From contig NZ_JAGSYG010000001.1 in NCBI RefSeq assembly GCF_025685655.1, forward strand, positions 62,001-126,000: DNA of 64,000 bases, given 5' to 3'. Positions 41,963 to 51,260 of the stretch are shown piece by piece (the stretch's first letter is position 1; every line of letters starts with the position of its first letter). The DNA comes from Acidicapsa ligni. Lineage in GTDB: Bacteria > Acidobacteriota > Terriglobia > Terriglobales > Acidobacteriaceae. The position numbers were made by a program, and so were the translations under genes. The notes under the pieces are model-generated. The model had not been told where the DNA came from. It was given only the letters and a program-made list of their open reading frames with translations, and ran no database searches.

Positions 41963-43582
41963 ATGTCTCAAACTGTCTATCTGGTCGCAAGCGGAGACCT
42001 ACGCCCATCCGCCAACCAAGTCTGCTGGCCTGCTCAAAACACCCTGGAACAGGCGCTCACCGCCGCGCTGCAAAGCCTTGGATGCGAAGTCAAGCGAGCG
42101 CACCCATTTGAAGCCAGCAAGGGACATGGCTTCATCGATAGCCAACGATATGGAATGGACGTCTTTGCCTCAATTCCCAAAGATGCTCCAGTCATCGTCG
42201 CCGAGGCCGTCTGGCAATATACGCACCATGTGCTGCCAGGGCTGCGCTTTCATCGCGGGCCGATTCTTACCGTAGCGAACTGGTCGGGGCAATGGCCAGG
42301 GCTCGTTGGCCTGTTGAATCTAAACGGATCTCTCGTCAAAGCTGGTGTCTCCTTCAGCACCATCTGGAGCAAGGATTTCACCGACACATACTTTCTCGAT
42401 GGCATTCAAGAGTGGCTCGATAGCAAGCACATCACTCACGACTTGAGCCATGTGCGCGATCTGGATATTCACTCGCTGCCCGAAGAATCCGTCACCAATG
42501 GTCGTGAACTCGCCGCAAATCTACTGCACCGAAAAGCGATCATCGGGGTATTCGACGAGGGATGCATGGGCATGTACAACGCCATCATCGATGATGAACT
42601 CCTGAATCCCGTCGGCGTATTCAAGGAGCGCTTGAGTCAGTCCGCACTCGTGGCAAGAATGACGACGGTGAAGGACGAAGAATCAACCAAAGCGAGACAA
42701 TGGCTTGACGACAAGGGGCTCCATTTCAAGACCGGTCAGGATGAGCACACGGAGTTGACCGATGCTCAGATTCATCAGCAACTCAAGATGTATATTGCCT
42801 CAGTCCGCATCGCACATGAGTTTGGCTGCGACGCCATCGGCATTCAGTATCAGCAAGGACTAAAAGACCAGGTTCCCGCCTCCGACCTGGTCGAGGGGCT
42901 CTTGAACAATACGGAACGGCCTCCAGTGTTCGATGAAAAATCCGGCGAAGAACTATACGCAGGAAAGGCTCTTCCGCATTTCAATGAAGTGGATGAGGGC
43001 GCAGCATTGGACGCCGTCATAACGAACCACTGCTGGACCGCTCTCGGACTCGATCCCGCCACAACCCTGCATGATCTTCGTTGGGGAGAGCACTTCACGT
43101 CACCCGAGTTGGACGAATACGTGTGGGTGCTCCAGATATCAGGCGCCGCTCCGGCCAGCCACTTTGTAGACGGCTATAAAGGCGCGACCAGCGAACGTCA
43201 GCCTCCAATGTACTTCCCTCTCGGCGGCGGAACGCTCAAGGGAATTGGAAAGCCCGGCGAGATCGTCTGGAGCCGCATCTTCGTCGAAGACGGCGCATTG
43301 CATCTCGACATCGGACGCGGTTCCGTCGTCCGGCTGCCAGAGCAGGAAGAAGCTCGCCGCTGGTCACAAACAACAAGTCAGTGGCCGCTGGTGAGTACAG
43401 TTTTCCATGGAATCACGCGCGATTCCTTCATGGCTCGCCATCGTGCAAACCACGTAAGCATCGCCTACGCTCCCGATGCTGAAACTGCAACCAAAGCACT
43501 CGCTCTCAAAGCCGCGATGTTCCATTCCCTCGGAGTCCATGTGCATCTGTGCGGCTCCGTGGGCCTCAACTCCACACGCTGA
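41963..43582 (+). CDS. L-fucose/L-arabinose isomerase-like protein
   Basis: A 539-residue cytoplasmic protein of the fucose/arabinose isomerase superfamily: an N-terminal Rossmann-type domain (YLVASGDLRPSANQ), a central segment with FDEGCMGMYNAIIDDELLNPVGVFKERLSQ that resembles the metal-binding region of these isomerases, and a C-terminal domain ending SLGVHVHLCGS. It should convert an aldose to a ketose using Mn2+. The kinase encoded 27 bases downstream resembles ribulokinase, so L-arabinose or a related sugar is plausible. The exact sugar cannot be read from the sequence, and the protein differs from canonical AraA and FucI. Confidence 0.7.
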   Translation: MSQTVYLVASGDLRPSANQVCWPAQNTLEQALTAALQSLGCEVKRAHPFEASKGHGFIDSQRYGMDVFASIPKDAPVIVAEAVWQYTHHVLPGLRFHRGPILTVANWSGQWPGLVGLLNLNGSLVKAGVSFSTIWSKDFTDTYFLDGIQEWLDSKHITHDLSHVRDLDIHSLPEESVTNGRELAANLLHRKAIIGVFDEGCMGMYNAIIDDELLNPVGVFKERLSQSALVARMTTVKDEESTKARQWLDDKGLHFKTGQDEHTELTDAQIHQQLKMYIASVRIAHEFGCDAIGIQYQQGLKDQVPASDLVEGLLNNTERPPVFDEKSGEELYAGKALPHFNEVDEGAALDAVITNHCWTALGLDPATTLHDLRWGEHFTSPELDEYVWVLQISGAAPASHFVDGYKGATSERQPPMYFPLGGGTLKGIGKPGEIVWSRIFVEDGALHLDIGRGSVVRLPEQEEARRWSQTTSQWPLVSTVFHGITRDSFMARHRANHVSIAYAPDAETATKALALKAAMFHSLGVHVHLCGSVGLNSTR

Positions 43583-43608
43583 TCGATCGGCATACAGGAG
43601 CATCTCCA

Positions 43609-45216
43609 GTGAGCGTTGTAGCAGGCGTAGACTTTGGAACAATGAGTGTCCGGGTGTCGGTCTTTGACAATCTCAAAGGCCGCCTCGGATCTGGAATCGC
43701 AGAGTACGAAGTAATCCGAAAGGCCAGCGACAATACCTTCGCGACGCAGAGTCACGAAGCCCAGTTGAACGCTCTTCAACTCGCCATAAGCCGCGCGCTT
43801 CAATCGAGCGGAGTCGATGGAAAAGAGATTCGAGCTATTGCAATCGATACAACTGGATCGACAATCATCCCCGTAGGCAAAGATCTTCAGCCTCTCGACG
43901 ATTACTACCTATGGTGCGATCACCGGGCTTCTCACGAAGCCAGTGAAATAACCCAGGCTGCACGCGATCAAAATCTCGAAGCACTCGCATGGTGCGGGGA
44001 TGCCTATTCCTCCGAGTGGGGATTTTCAAAGCTCCTTCACTGGCTTCGCAATAACCCCGACAAGCGCAAGGATTTCGTTACGGCCGTTGAGAACTGCGAT
44101 TTAATCGTTGCTACTCTTTGCGGCATCACGACAGTGGAAGATCTTCCCCGCAGCATCTGCGCCATGGGCCACAAATGGATGTGGAATCCAAAATGGGGCG
44201 GCTTTCCGTCGGAAGAATTTTTTCAATCCGTCGATCCTCTCCTCGCTGGCATACGTGAGAAGCTCGGCGGACATTACCAGGCATCCGACCAGATCGCAGG
44301 AACCCTCACGGAACAATGGGCTGCACGGCTCGGCCTGCAAGCCGGCATTCCCATTCCAGTCGGCGCGCTCGATGCCCATTGGGACGCAGTGGCATCCCAC
44401 ATTGGCCTTGGCGATGTAGTCAATGTGATTGGAACATCCACCTGCATCATCGGCGTCAGTCAAAATCAAACACTCGTTCCAGGCGTTTGTGGAGTCGTGC
44501 CCGGCTCCGTATTGCCGGAATACGTAGGCATTGAAGCTGGCCTGTCGGCTGTGGGAGATTTGTTTGACGGCATCGCGCAAAGAGCCGGCATGACAGTCTC
44601 AAATCTTACTCAAGGACTCGAAGAGTATCGGGCCGGACAAACAGGCCTGCTGCGCCTGCCCTGGGATAACGGCGACCGCACCGTGCTGGTAAACCCCAAT
44701 CTCGGCGGCGTAACCTTCGGCTGGAACAGGATGCACACGGCCAAGGACGAGCTTTTTGCCGCGATTGAAGGCACTGCCCTTCACACGCGCATCATCCTCG
44801 AACATATGGAAGCACACGGAACCCCTGTAACTCGAATCATCAATGGGGGCGGAATTCCTCAGAAGAATCAGACACTCAATCGCGTCTATGCGAACGTATT
44901 GAATAAGCCCGTTTTAGTGCCCTCTCAAGATGTCACAAGCCTGGGCTCGGCAATCTTCGCCTTTGTTGCGGCTGGCGATTACGCCTCGATTCAAGAGGCT
45001 CAAAATGCACTCTGCCCTTCCTATGAGACCTTCCTGCCAGATCCTCAACAAGCCGCGATATACGACAGGCTTTACACCATTTTTCGCGAACTCTATTTCT
45101 CGCTAGGTTCTCCGGATTCCACTGCTGTACATATCGGAGCGGTGTTGCCTTCTCTGCGACAGATAGCACTTGATGCTCAGACTCAAAATTGCAGCGTGGC
45201 GATTGCAAGCGATTGA
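43609..45216 (+). CDS. FGGY carbohydrate kinase, ribulokinase-like
   Basis: A 535-residue FGGY kinase that phosphorylates a ketose. It starts with GTG at 43609 preceded by AGGAG. Motifs include VAGVDFGTMSVRVSVFD, AIDTTGSTIIPV, the catalytic-aspartate segment GALDAHWDAVASHIG, VIGTSTCIIGV and INGGGIPQKNQTLNRVYANV with GSAIFAFVAAG. The pattern fits ribulokinase (AraB) better than xylulokinase or glycerol kinase. No epimerase or aldolase that would use the phosphorylated sugar is adjacent, so the pathway continues elsewhere. Confidence 0.85.
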   Translation: MSVVAGVDFGTMSVRVSVFDNLKGRLGSGIAEYEVIRKASDNTFATQSHEAQLNALQLAISRALQSSGVDGKEIRAIAIDTTGSTIIPVGKDLQPLDDYYLWCDHRASHEASEITQAARDQNLEALAWCGDAYSSEWGFSKLLHWLRNNPDKRKDFVTAVENCDLIVATLCGITTVEDLPRSICAMGHKWMWNPKWGGFPSEEFFQSVDPLLAGIREKLGGHYQASDQIAGTLTEQWAARLGLQAGIPIPVGALDAHWDAVASHIGLGDVVNVIGTSTCIIGVSQNQTLVPGVCGVVPGSVLPEYVGIEAGLSAVGDLFDGIAQRAGMTVSNLTQGLEEYRAGQTGLLRLPWDNGDRTVLVNPNLGGVTFGWNRMHTAKDELFAAIEGTALHTRIILEHMEAHGTPVTRIINGGGIPQKNQTLNRVYANVLNKPVLVPSQDVTSLGSAIFAFVAAGDYASIQEAQNALCPSYETFLPDPQQAAIYDRLYTIFRELYFSLGSPDSTAVHIGAVLPSLRQIALDAQTQNCSVAIASD

Positions 45217-45299
45217 ATATGAGCCATGAATAGATAGCCTTCTAACGCATCCGAGGAGTGCTAACCACGTGCCTGAGCATCGGCGTAAACACTGACGAG

Positions 45300-45995
45300 T
45301 TATTCTTCACGGAAGCGATAGCCAATATGGCTTTCGGTCAGGATATAAACCGGGTGAGCAGGATCGTCTTCAATTTTCCTTCGCAGTTGGTTGATGACAA
45401 CGCGTAAGTATTCGCGCTCGTTGCTGTAAAGCGGTCCCCAGATGGACCGCAGCAGATTTTCGTGCCTGACGGGCCTTCCAGCGTGCTCCATCAAACAACG
45501 AAGGGTCTCGTATTCTTTTGGAGCAAGACGTATCCGCTCCCCTTTTTTCTCTACAATGCGGCGATTGGCATCGAGCGTGATCTCACCTACGATGCTGATC
45601 AGCTCTGGTCCCCCAATCGGGACGCGCCGCCGCCGAATGACTCCTCGCAGCCTTGCCGTCAGCTCCCCTATCTGAAATGGTTTCGTGACATAGTCAAACG
45701 CGCCCGCGTCCAACGATTCGACAATATCCTCTTCATCGTCGCGAACAGTGAGCATAATGATCGGCAGTCCAGGAAAGGTTTGACAGATTCTTCGACACGT
45801 TTCGTTCCCTCCCATTCCCGGCATATTGATATCGAGTAGGACCGCGTCATAGTTGACCATGCGCAATTGTATGAGCGCATCCTCCCCATTATGGGCTTCT
45901 CCGACCGCAAATCCCAATGCGCCCAATGTCTCAAACAGACTCTGGCGAATTCCTGCATCGTCTTCAACAACCAGCACCTTGCTCTTCTGGATCAT
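45300..45995 (-). CDS. KdpE-like OmpR-family response regulator
   Basis: A 231-residue response regulator: a receiver domain with the acidic pair (VVEDD), the phosphorylation site in AVLLDINMPGMGG and the lysine in FDYVTKPFQ, followed by an OmpR-type winged helix (RLAPKEYETLRCLMEHAGRPV … YLRVVINQLRRKIE … IGYRF). It resembles KdpE. Its start overlaps the stop of the kinase gene by four bases (ATGA). No kdpFABC potassium pump lies in the window, so its regulon is uncertain. Confidence 0.9.
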   Translation of the reverse strand: MIQKSKVLVVEDDAGIRQSLFETLGALGFAVGEAHNGEDALIQLRMVNYDAVLLDINMPGMGGNETCRRICQTFPGLPIIMLTVRDDEEDIVESLDAGAFDYVTKPFQIGELTARLRGVIRRRRVPIGGPELISIVGEITLDANRRIVEKKGERIRLAPKEYETLRCLMEHAGRPVRHENLLRSIWGPLYSNEREYLRVVINQLRRKIEDDPAHPVYILTESHIGYRFREE

Positions 45996-47437
45996 GTCTT
46001 CTCCTTTGCCATGCGTGGTAGCGCGATGGCGAACGTTGTTCCATTTACGTGATCACTCTCAACCCATGTTCGGCCTCGATGAGCTTCGGCGATGCGCCTC
46101 ACTACAGAGAGACCAATCCCGGTACCGGAGATGGATTTGACCGATTCAGAACAACGATAAAAGCGTTGAAATACTTTTTCTCTTTCGTCATCGGGAATGA
46201 ATGAGCCCTCATTCTTGATTCTTATGACCAGTTCCGCTTCTTCTTCTCGAACCACAATGACCACCGGCGACTTAGGACGGCTATACTTTGCCGCATTGTC
46301 GAGGACCTGAAAAAGGGCCATCTGAAGCAGCTTCCTGTCCGCATATACAGCGTTGCAACCGGAACTCAATTGAAAGTCGATAGGGTGCCTAGCCAGTTCC
46401 TGTAAGGATTCGGCGAGCGTGTTTTGAATCAGTCGGACGACGTCAATCTCCTCGCGCTTAACCTTCAGATCGCCGCTATCCAACTTCGCAGTGAGCAGCA
46501 GATGCGTGGCGAGATCGCTGAGATGCCCTGCATGGCGATCGATCAAGCCAACCAGTTTTTGTTCTGTACCGGAGAGTGTCTTCATCGCGAGCAGACCGGA
46601 ACTTGAGGCCCTGATTGTCGTGAGAGGGCTTTTGAATGCGTGTGCCAGACCATCCAGAATGGCAGAACGAAGTTGCTCACTCTGCTTTGCAGCTTCTGCG
46701 TTTGCCTCGGTAAAGAAGGATCGCGCCCTCTCGATCGCAACCGCAGCAAGTGAAGCGACTGCATCGACCGAGGCAGAGTCAAGCGAATGTCCCGAAAGGA
46801 GAATAGCCCCAATAGGTCTCGTTCCTGATCGCAGTACCCGCCTGGAGATTCCACTGCTCAAGTCGTCTTCGTTTGCTTCAAGAGAAAAAACGGAGCGCAC
46901 TTCGCCATCGGGGAAATCGCAATCGCCACTCTTGCAATGATGCATCTCATAGGCATTCCAAAGAGCAACGCCTTTAACCTGCAGACTGAAACGCATAAGA
47001 TCGACGATCTGCTGATCGACCGCCGCGTCGCGACTGATGAGCAGAACATGCTGGCTGAGTTCGTACAACTTCTGCTGTTGAGCCTGGCGTCGCTCTAACT
47101 CGCGAGCATGGTTGCTTACCTGATTCGAAAGGCTACTGACGAGCAGAGCAGTTGCTTCGAAGATCAGGATAGCTATCCAATCATGCGAATCCGTGATGTA
47201 AAACTGGAACAGGGGTTCGGTAAAAAAATAATCGAGACAGACAACAGATAGAATTGAAACGAGACTCGCTTCTAACAAGCCCCAACGAATCGCGATGACC
47301 ACCACCAGAAAGAGATGGATGGAGGTCGCGGCAGATAGATTAAAGTGAAGCCTGAAGGAAATAAGTGTAAGCAGCATTGCAGAGGCACTGCCGCCAGCAA
47401 TCCTGCGCAGGACTACCTTGATAGGTGTGGTAGTCAT
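45992..47437 (-). CDS. Shortened KdpD-like membrane histidine kinase
   Basis: A 481-residue sensor kinase. It has four membrane helices of the DUF4118 type (about residues 12-115, with SIHLFLVVVIAIRWGLLEASLVS and LDYFFTEPLFQFYITD), a GAF-like domain (about 140-255), a dimerisation domain with the phospho-accepting histidine in DGLAHAFKSPLTTI, and a HATPase domain (DNAAKYS, GTGIGLSVVRRI). It lacks the N-terminal KdpD sensor and Usp domains found in full KdpD (about 900 residues). The ATG at 47437, with AGAGG upstream, is chosen over an earlier in-frame start. It is divergent from the Oar-like receptor gene, with 131 bases between. Confidence 0.85.
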   Translation of the reverse strand: MTTTPIKVVLRRIAGGSASAMLLTLISFRLHFNLSAATSIHLFLVVVIAIRWGLLEASLVSILSVVCLDYFFTEPLFQFYITDSHDWIAILIFEATALLVSSLSNQVSNHARELERRQAQQQKLYELSQHVLLISRDAAVDQQIVDLMRFSLQVKGVALWNAYEMHHCKSGDCDFPDGEVRSVFSLEANEDDLSSGISRRVLRSGTRPIGAILLSGHSLDSASVDAVASLAAVAIERARSFFTEANAEAAKQSEQLRSAILDGLAHAFKSPLTTIRASSSGLLAMKTLSGTEQKLVGLIDRHAGHLSDLATHLLLTAKLDSGDLKVKREEIDVVRLIQNTLAESLQELARHPIDFQLSSGCNAVYADRKLLQMALFQVLDNAAKYSRPKSPVVIVVREEEAELVIRIKNEGSFIPDDEREKVFQRFYRCSESVKSISGTGIGLSVVRRIAEAHRGRTWVESDHVNGTTFAIALPRMAKEKT

Positions 47438-47568
47438 CCGTTTACCTCTACTAAAACTATAATGAGCCGGGCATAAGTAAACCGTTAGGAAAGACTTTAT
47501 GCATTGCTGACGGCGTTCGCGATTCACTGAAAGTGTCGGTCTTTTGCCGGCATACGAGGTGATTCAGC

Positions 47569-50500
47569 ATGAGCTTACTTAGAGGCTTTCTTTCACGAAA
47601 CAAAGCAACACGCATGTCCCCAGTAGAGGATACAGCCGTGTCGCTTCGACAGGAGCAGAACAGCGCTCGTTGCACTCACAGACAGAAGAAACGAAATGTT
47701 CTGATGAGTGTTTTATTTGTATCTGGCATTTTCTGTCTGTTGTTTGTTGCAGGGTCGTTTGCACACGCACAATCGACGTTTGGAAGTGTTAGAGGCAATG
47801 TACTGGACGTCAGCGGAGCAGCGATTCCAGGCGCGCAGATCGTGCTGCACAGCACAGATGAAGATACAGAACGCACAGTCGATACGGATGCCTCAGGCGC
47901 ATTCATCTTTGAGAACGTAAAGGCTGGCAAGTACACGCTGCGCGCTCATCGCGATGGCTTTGCCGACACGGTTGTGTCGGGTATCTCCGTGGAAGCACGA
48001 CAGGACTTGAGACTTGGAGCTACGCTCAACGTGGCGGCAGAGGCGACAACAGTCGAAGTGTCCGGAGCAGCTGACCAGATCAATACGGAAAACGGAACAA
48101 TCGGCGACTCGAAGACCAATATCGAGATGACGCAGCTACCGTTGAATAACCGCGCAACCACGACAAGTCCGTTAGGCGCCCTGGCGCTGTCTCCCAACGT
48201 GCAGACGGATAGTGCAGGCAACATCGCACTCGGCGGAGCAAGCTCCTCCATGGTGAACTTCTCAGTCGATGGCATCTCAACTGCCAACGTACGTCAGAAC
48301 GGCGCCTTGCAGGACGCCTATCCTTCGCAGGAGGGAATTGCAGCAGTCAAGGTGACATCGTTCAACAACAGCGCGGAGTTCTCTCAGATCGGCGATGTGA
48401 CGTTCACCACGAAGAACGGAACAAGCGAATATCACGGAAGCGTTTTCGAATATCTGCAGAACCAGGCACTCGATGCCGATCCATATGGCTCTGACTCCAA
48501 GGCTCCCAAGAAATTCAATACATTTGGTTTTTCGCTAAGTGGACCGGTCGTGATTCCGCATCTTTATGACGGACACAGCAAGACGTTTTTCTTTGCCGAC
48601 TATGAAGGCAACCGGCGTAGCACTGCAGTATTCCAGCAAGAGGTAGTTCCAACCGCGGCTGACAGAAGCGGCGATCTCTCCGACATCGGCGGTCCTACAA
48701 TCGCAGCGACGCAGATCAATGCAACCGCCAAAGCACTGCTTGGCTACTACCCGATGCCAAACGTGCCGGGCGCAACCAATCAGACGAAAACGATCAACTA
48801 TCAGAACTTTCAAGCAACCCCATCCCACACCGATGGCGCGGACATACGAGTCGATCAGACGATCTCCTCGAAGCAATCAGCTTATGCGCGCTTCAGCCGC
48901 AAGAACATATCCTCGGCCTTCGCGAACCTATTCTTGCCGGATGATGTGGACTCCATTCACAACCGCAGCTTGCTGATCTCGCATACGTACTCGATCACAC
49001 CAAGGCTCTTGAATGAATTCCGCTACGGTTTCACGAATGTCACGACCAACGTCAACTTCCCGATTCAAGGCTCAACCGCATTAAGCCAGTTGGACCTGAA
49101 CGGCGTTGACATCAGTCAACATCCGTTGACCCACGCGTTTCCTACCTTTAACTTCAGCGCAAGCACTCCCTTCCCAACCATCGGAAGAGACAAGGCAGGC
49201 ATCACTCAGTCAAGAACCACTCAATTCAGCGACAACCTCACCTACACCTTCGGCAGGCACACGGTAAAGGGTGGCATTGACGTTCGCCGTGTACGCTACT
49301 TCGACCTGGAAAGCTTTGCGCCGGAGTTCGCCTCGGATGACTTCGGCAACTTCGTCTTTCAACCGCAATATGGACAGGCCCCAGGGCAGGAGTTTACAGG
49401 CAACGCTTTTGGCGACTTTCTCGAAGGCGCTCCGACTACGCTTTACTTCGCCGTCTCCAGCCCGGACGTAGGCGGAACTGCTACGCAATATAGCTTCTTC
49501 GGCCAGGACGAATTCCAGGTAAACAGCCGTATAACGCTCAGCTACGGTCTGCGCTGGCAGATTCTCCCTGGCTTCCAGGAAGATGGCGGCAATCTCGCTA
49601 ACTTCGATCAGCGGAACAACTCGATCGTTGTCCCGGATGCATTGGCCGGATATCTCACCAGCCAGAACATCACTTCTTCCAACATCGCATTTCAGCAGTC
49701 ATTCAATGCATGCCCGGCCGGTACAGCAGCGGGATCTGTAGTCAACGGCATAAGCTGCACCGCATACGTTACAGCCAGTCAGGACGGCCTGCCGCAGGGC
49801 CTGCGCCAGACCTACAAGGGCGATTTCCAGCCTCGTGTCTCGATTGCCTATCGCCCGTTCAACGACACCAAGACCGTGGTGCGCGCTGGTTTCGGTGTCT
49901 ACACGATGACCAACCTCGGACCGCTCTCGTTTAACAACAGCGGTAACCCAACCTCGAATCTGCACATCTATTCCAACTCCAACTCGGCAGGACAGAATAC
50001 TCCGCAGATCGTTTTCCCAAACACCGCGCCTGCTACCACCGGCGGCCCGACCTTTGGCGGTGGCGGACTGGACCAGGGAGTGAATCCTAACTTCCGCGAT
50101 CCACAATCTAACCAATGGAATGTGACCGTGGAGCGGCAACTATCGAATGCCACCTCGCTTCGTGCAAGCTACGTTGGCATGCATAGCTACCGGTTGAACA
50201 TCACCGAGGATCTGAACCAGATTCCGGCCAGCACGATTCCATACAACTCAGGAGCTACCGCGGGAGTCTTCGTCGATAACCGTGCTCCATACCAGAACTG
50301 GACGACGCTCTACAGCACATTCAATGCGGGTGAGGCGAACTATCACGCGTTCGAAGTACAAGCCACTCATCGCTTGGAACATGGACTCTACCTGGATGCC
50401 AACTACACGTATGCCAATAATGTAGCCGACAACCAGGGCGATGCACCCAACGCATTTGCGGGTGAGGTCAACTACGGACTTCCGATTGCCGATCATTTCC

Positions 50501-51093
50501 ACGTCAAACAGGACCTCGGAAATGTTTCAGGTACTCGCCACAACCGCATGCTGCTGACTGGTATGTACCAGCTTCCCTTTGGCAAGGGACGCCAGTTCAT
50601 GAACACAAGCGCGTTCAAGGATGCCATCCTCGGAGGTTGGGATCTGACTACCATCACGCTGCTGGAAACAGGCCCCTGGCTCACCCCGAGCATCAGCGGA
50701 TCTGCCGATCAGTCGAACACGAACGTCGTTAATCGCGGCGCAGTGCTTCGTCCCGACGTTGTTTCCGCAGGCACTGCGAATGCCGTCACCTACAACAACA
50801 TGTCTTTCCTGGCTACCCCAGTAGGAGCAGGCCGCTTCGGCAATGCCGGAGTCGGAATCATTCAAGGGCCTGGAACAGCTACCGTAAGCCTTGGCGTTGC
50901 GAAGCGATTCACCATCACAGAAAGGGTACATGCGCGCTTCGAGACAACCTTTACGAACGTCCTGAACCACACCAACTTTGCACCACCAGTAACGGCGATC
51001 GATAACTCGCTATTCGGACAGTTGACTGGACCGCAAACAGCAGAGAACGCCGGAAATCGTACCGGACAGGCGGCGCTCAGAATCGACTTTTAA
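47569..51093 (+). CDS. Oar-like TonB-dependent outer-membrane receptor
   Basis: A 1174-residue receptor: a carboxypeptidase-regulatory-like domain (about residues 75-160, with GSVRGNVLDVSGAAIPGAQI), a plug domain (LPLNNRATTTSPLGALALSPN, SVDGISTANVRQNGA), and a long beta-barrel ending GQAALRIDF. The start at 47569 has a strong GAGGTGATT site, but it puts 45 hydrophilic residues before a textbook signal peptide (MSVLFVSGIFCLLFVAGSFAHAQ); a shorter form from 47704 is possible. Divergence from the KdpD/E-like pair and proximity to the exported phospholipase and phosphonate genes suggest, but do not show, a role in phosphorus-compound uptake. Confidence 0.85.
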   Translation: MSLLRGFLSRNKATRMSPVEDTAVSLRQEQNSARCTHRQKKRNVLMSVLFVSGIFCLLFVAGSFAHAQSTFGSVRGNVLDVSGAAIPGAQIVLHSTDEDTERTVDTDASGAFIFENVKAGKYTLRAHRDGFADTVVSGISVEARQDLRLGATLNVAAEATTVEVSGAADQINTENGTIGDSKTNIEMTQLPLNNRATTTSPLGALALSPNVQTDSAGNIALGGASSSMVNFSVDGISTANVRQNGALQDAYPSQEGIAAVKVTSFNNSAEFSQIGDVTFTTKNGTSEYHGSVFEYLQNQALDADPYGSDSKAPKKFNTFGFSLSGPVVIPHLYDGHSKTFFFADYEGNRRSTAVFQQEVVPTAADRSGDLSDIGGPTIAATQINATAKALLGYYPMPNVPGATNQTKTINYQNFQATPSHTDGADIRVDQTISSKQSAYARFSRKNISSAFANLFLPDDVDSIHNRSLLISHTYSITPRLLNEFRYGFTNVTTNVNFPIQGSTALSQLDLNGVDISQHPLTHAFPTFNFSASTPFPTIGRDKAGITQSRTTQFSDNLTYTFGRHTVKGGIDVRRVRYFDLESFAPEFASDDFGNFVFQPQYGQAPGQEFTGNAFGDFLEGAPTTLYFAVSSPDVGGTATQYSFFGQDEFQVNSRITLSYGLRWQILPGFQEDGGNLANFDQRNNSIVVPDALAGYLTSQNITSSNIAFQQSFNACPAGTAAGSVVNGISCTAYVTASQDGLPQGLRQTYKGDFQPRVSIAYRPFNDTKTVVRAGFGVYTMTNLGPLSFNNSGNPTSNLHIYSNSNSAGQNTPQIVFPNTAPATTGGPTFGGGGLDQGVNPNFRDPQSNQWNVTVERQLSNATSLRASYVGMHSYRLNITEDLNQIPASTIPYNSGATAGVFVDNRAPYQNWTTLYSTFNAGEANYHAFEVQATHRLEHGLYLDANYTYANNVADNQGDAPNAFAGEVNYGLPIADHFHVKQDLGNVSGTRHNRMLLTGMYQLPFGKGRQFMNTSAFKDAILGGWDLTTITLLETGPWLTPSISGSADQSNTNVVNRGAVLRPDVVSAGTANAVTYNNMSFLATPVGAGRFGNAGVGIIQGPGTATVSLGVAKRFTITERVHARFETTFTNVLNHTNFAPPVTAIDNSLFGQLTGPQTAENAGNRTGQAALRIDF

Positions 51094-51151
51094 TTAAATT
51101 AAATCCATTGGGGGTGAAAAGAGATTCTTCCTCGCGCCCCCTTAAAACCGC

Positions 51152-51186
51152 CAAACGGCGAACAGGCTAAGCCTGTTCGCCGTTTG
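51152..51186. terminator. Hairpin terminator between the receptor and phospholipase genes
   Basis: Sixteen-base arms (CAAACGGCGAACAGGC and complement) with a three-base loop lie between the convergent stops, 58 bases after the receptor gene. Confidence 0.8.
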
Positions 51187-51260
51187 AATTTTGTGAAGCC
51201 CAGATGTTCAATCTTCCCAGGCAATCAGCCGGTTGTATCTTGCTTCTCTTATAGCTTTCC

